A stretch of DNA of 41,054 nt from a virus: IMG/VR virus record IMGVR_UViG_3300027844_001609, positions 1-41,054 of that record. The stretch is one strand, 5' to 3'. The translations under genes and the position numbers were made by a program. Below the pieces are notes generated by a model that worked only from the letters and a program-made list of their open reading frames with translations, made no database searches and was not told where the DNA came from. Numbering within the stretch: position 1 is the stretch's first letter; each line of letters opens with the position of its first letter. This document shows, in pieces, positions 40,889-41,054 of the stretch.

Positions 40889-41054
40889 TTTTCTTCTTCT
40901 ATTAGCTTAGCCTCAAATTCTCTTAAGCGCCTAAAAACACTTATTAATTCAATAATGGTAGGCCACGCTTTTAATAGATATTGCATTGATCCTTCTACTC
41001 TACCAAATGCTCTTATTATTTGTTGCATTACACCTAGAGTCATTACCCCTGCAA
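40885..41054 (-). CDS. SbmA/BacA-like transporter, C-terminal end only
   Basis: Last 55 residues, cut by the window edge: VMTLGVMQQIIRAFGRVEGS followed by MQYLLKAWPTIIELISVFRRLREFEAKL. This matches the end of the SbmA/BacA inner membrane peptide-transporter family (QxxxAFGxVExSxQYL...WxTIxELxSIxxRLxxFE). Phage members of this family are known in marine T4-like viruses. In cells SbmA imports antimicrobial peptides and peptide-like nucleoside drugs. Only the tail is visible. Confidence 0.65.
   Translation of the reverse strand, partial: AGVMTLGVMQQIIRAFGRVEGSMQYLLKAWPTIIELISVFRRLREFEAKLIEEEK

Noticed and set aside
1-41054. tRNA genes, insertion sequences, attachment sites
   Set aside because: I found no cloverleaf-like segment, no transposase or integrase and no flanking inverted repeats; coding density leaves little room.

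Overview
This window is a block of a T4-like (Tevenvirinae-related, marine-type) myovirus genome. Every gene I can support reads on the minus strand, so the biological order runs from 41054 down to 1. The evidence is the T4 core order large terminase, sheath, tube, portal, protease, scaffold, capsid, UvsY, UvsW, gp55, gp47, gp46, plus late promoters of the T4 type (TATAAATA) in front of the virion genes. The DNA is AT-rich and tightly packed, with many 1-4 nt ATGA or TAATG overlaps. There are no photosynthesis genes. bS21, asparagine synthase, peptide deformylase and an IscU start resemble the gene content of marine T4-like phages of heterotrophic bacteria such as SAR11. The host is inference.

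Layout, in transcription order. 41054-39086: end of an SbmA/BacA-like protein, a small lipoprotein, two small membrane proteins and two basic unknowns. 39075-28366: head and tail morphogenesis (gp17, gp18, two gp19 paralogues, gp20, a small prohead-core candidate, an 87-residue protein, gp21, gp22, gp23), punctuated by late promoters. 28345-20773: a terminator/promoter junction, a tube-fold protein, UvsY, UvsW, then after a good sigma70-like promoter a GT-B glycosyltransferase-like protein with a histone-H1-like tail, gp55 late sigma factor, and the gp47/gp46 nuclease. 20776-18627: peptide deformylase, a small acidic-tail ORF, QueD and QueE. 18575-3284: about 15 kb of fibre/adhesin genes made of paralogous pairs, including a gene of about 7.3 kb with three ~550-residue repeats and an in-frame TGA just after its best start. 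3246-1: asparagine synthase, a GT-A-like glycosyltransferase, bS21, a TTG-start small protein, a sigma70-like promoter, a zinc-ribbon protein, an Sm-like protein and the first 31 codons of IscU.

How it may work together: early genes (sigma70-like promoters) change host translation (bS21, deformylase), metabolism (AsnB, IscU) and perhaps DNA chemistry (QueD/QueE, glycosyltransferase). gp55 then switches transcription to TATAAATA promoters for virion genes, while UvsW/UvsY/gp46/gp47 drive recombination-dependent replication. The most unusual items are the IscU fragment, the in-frame stop in the giant adhesin gene, the altered metal-ligand patterns in QueD and QueE, and the H1-tailed glycosyltransferase beside gp55.
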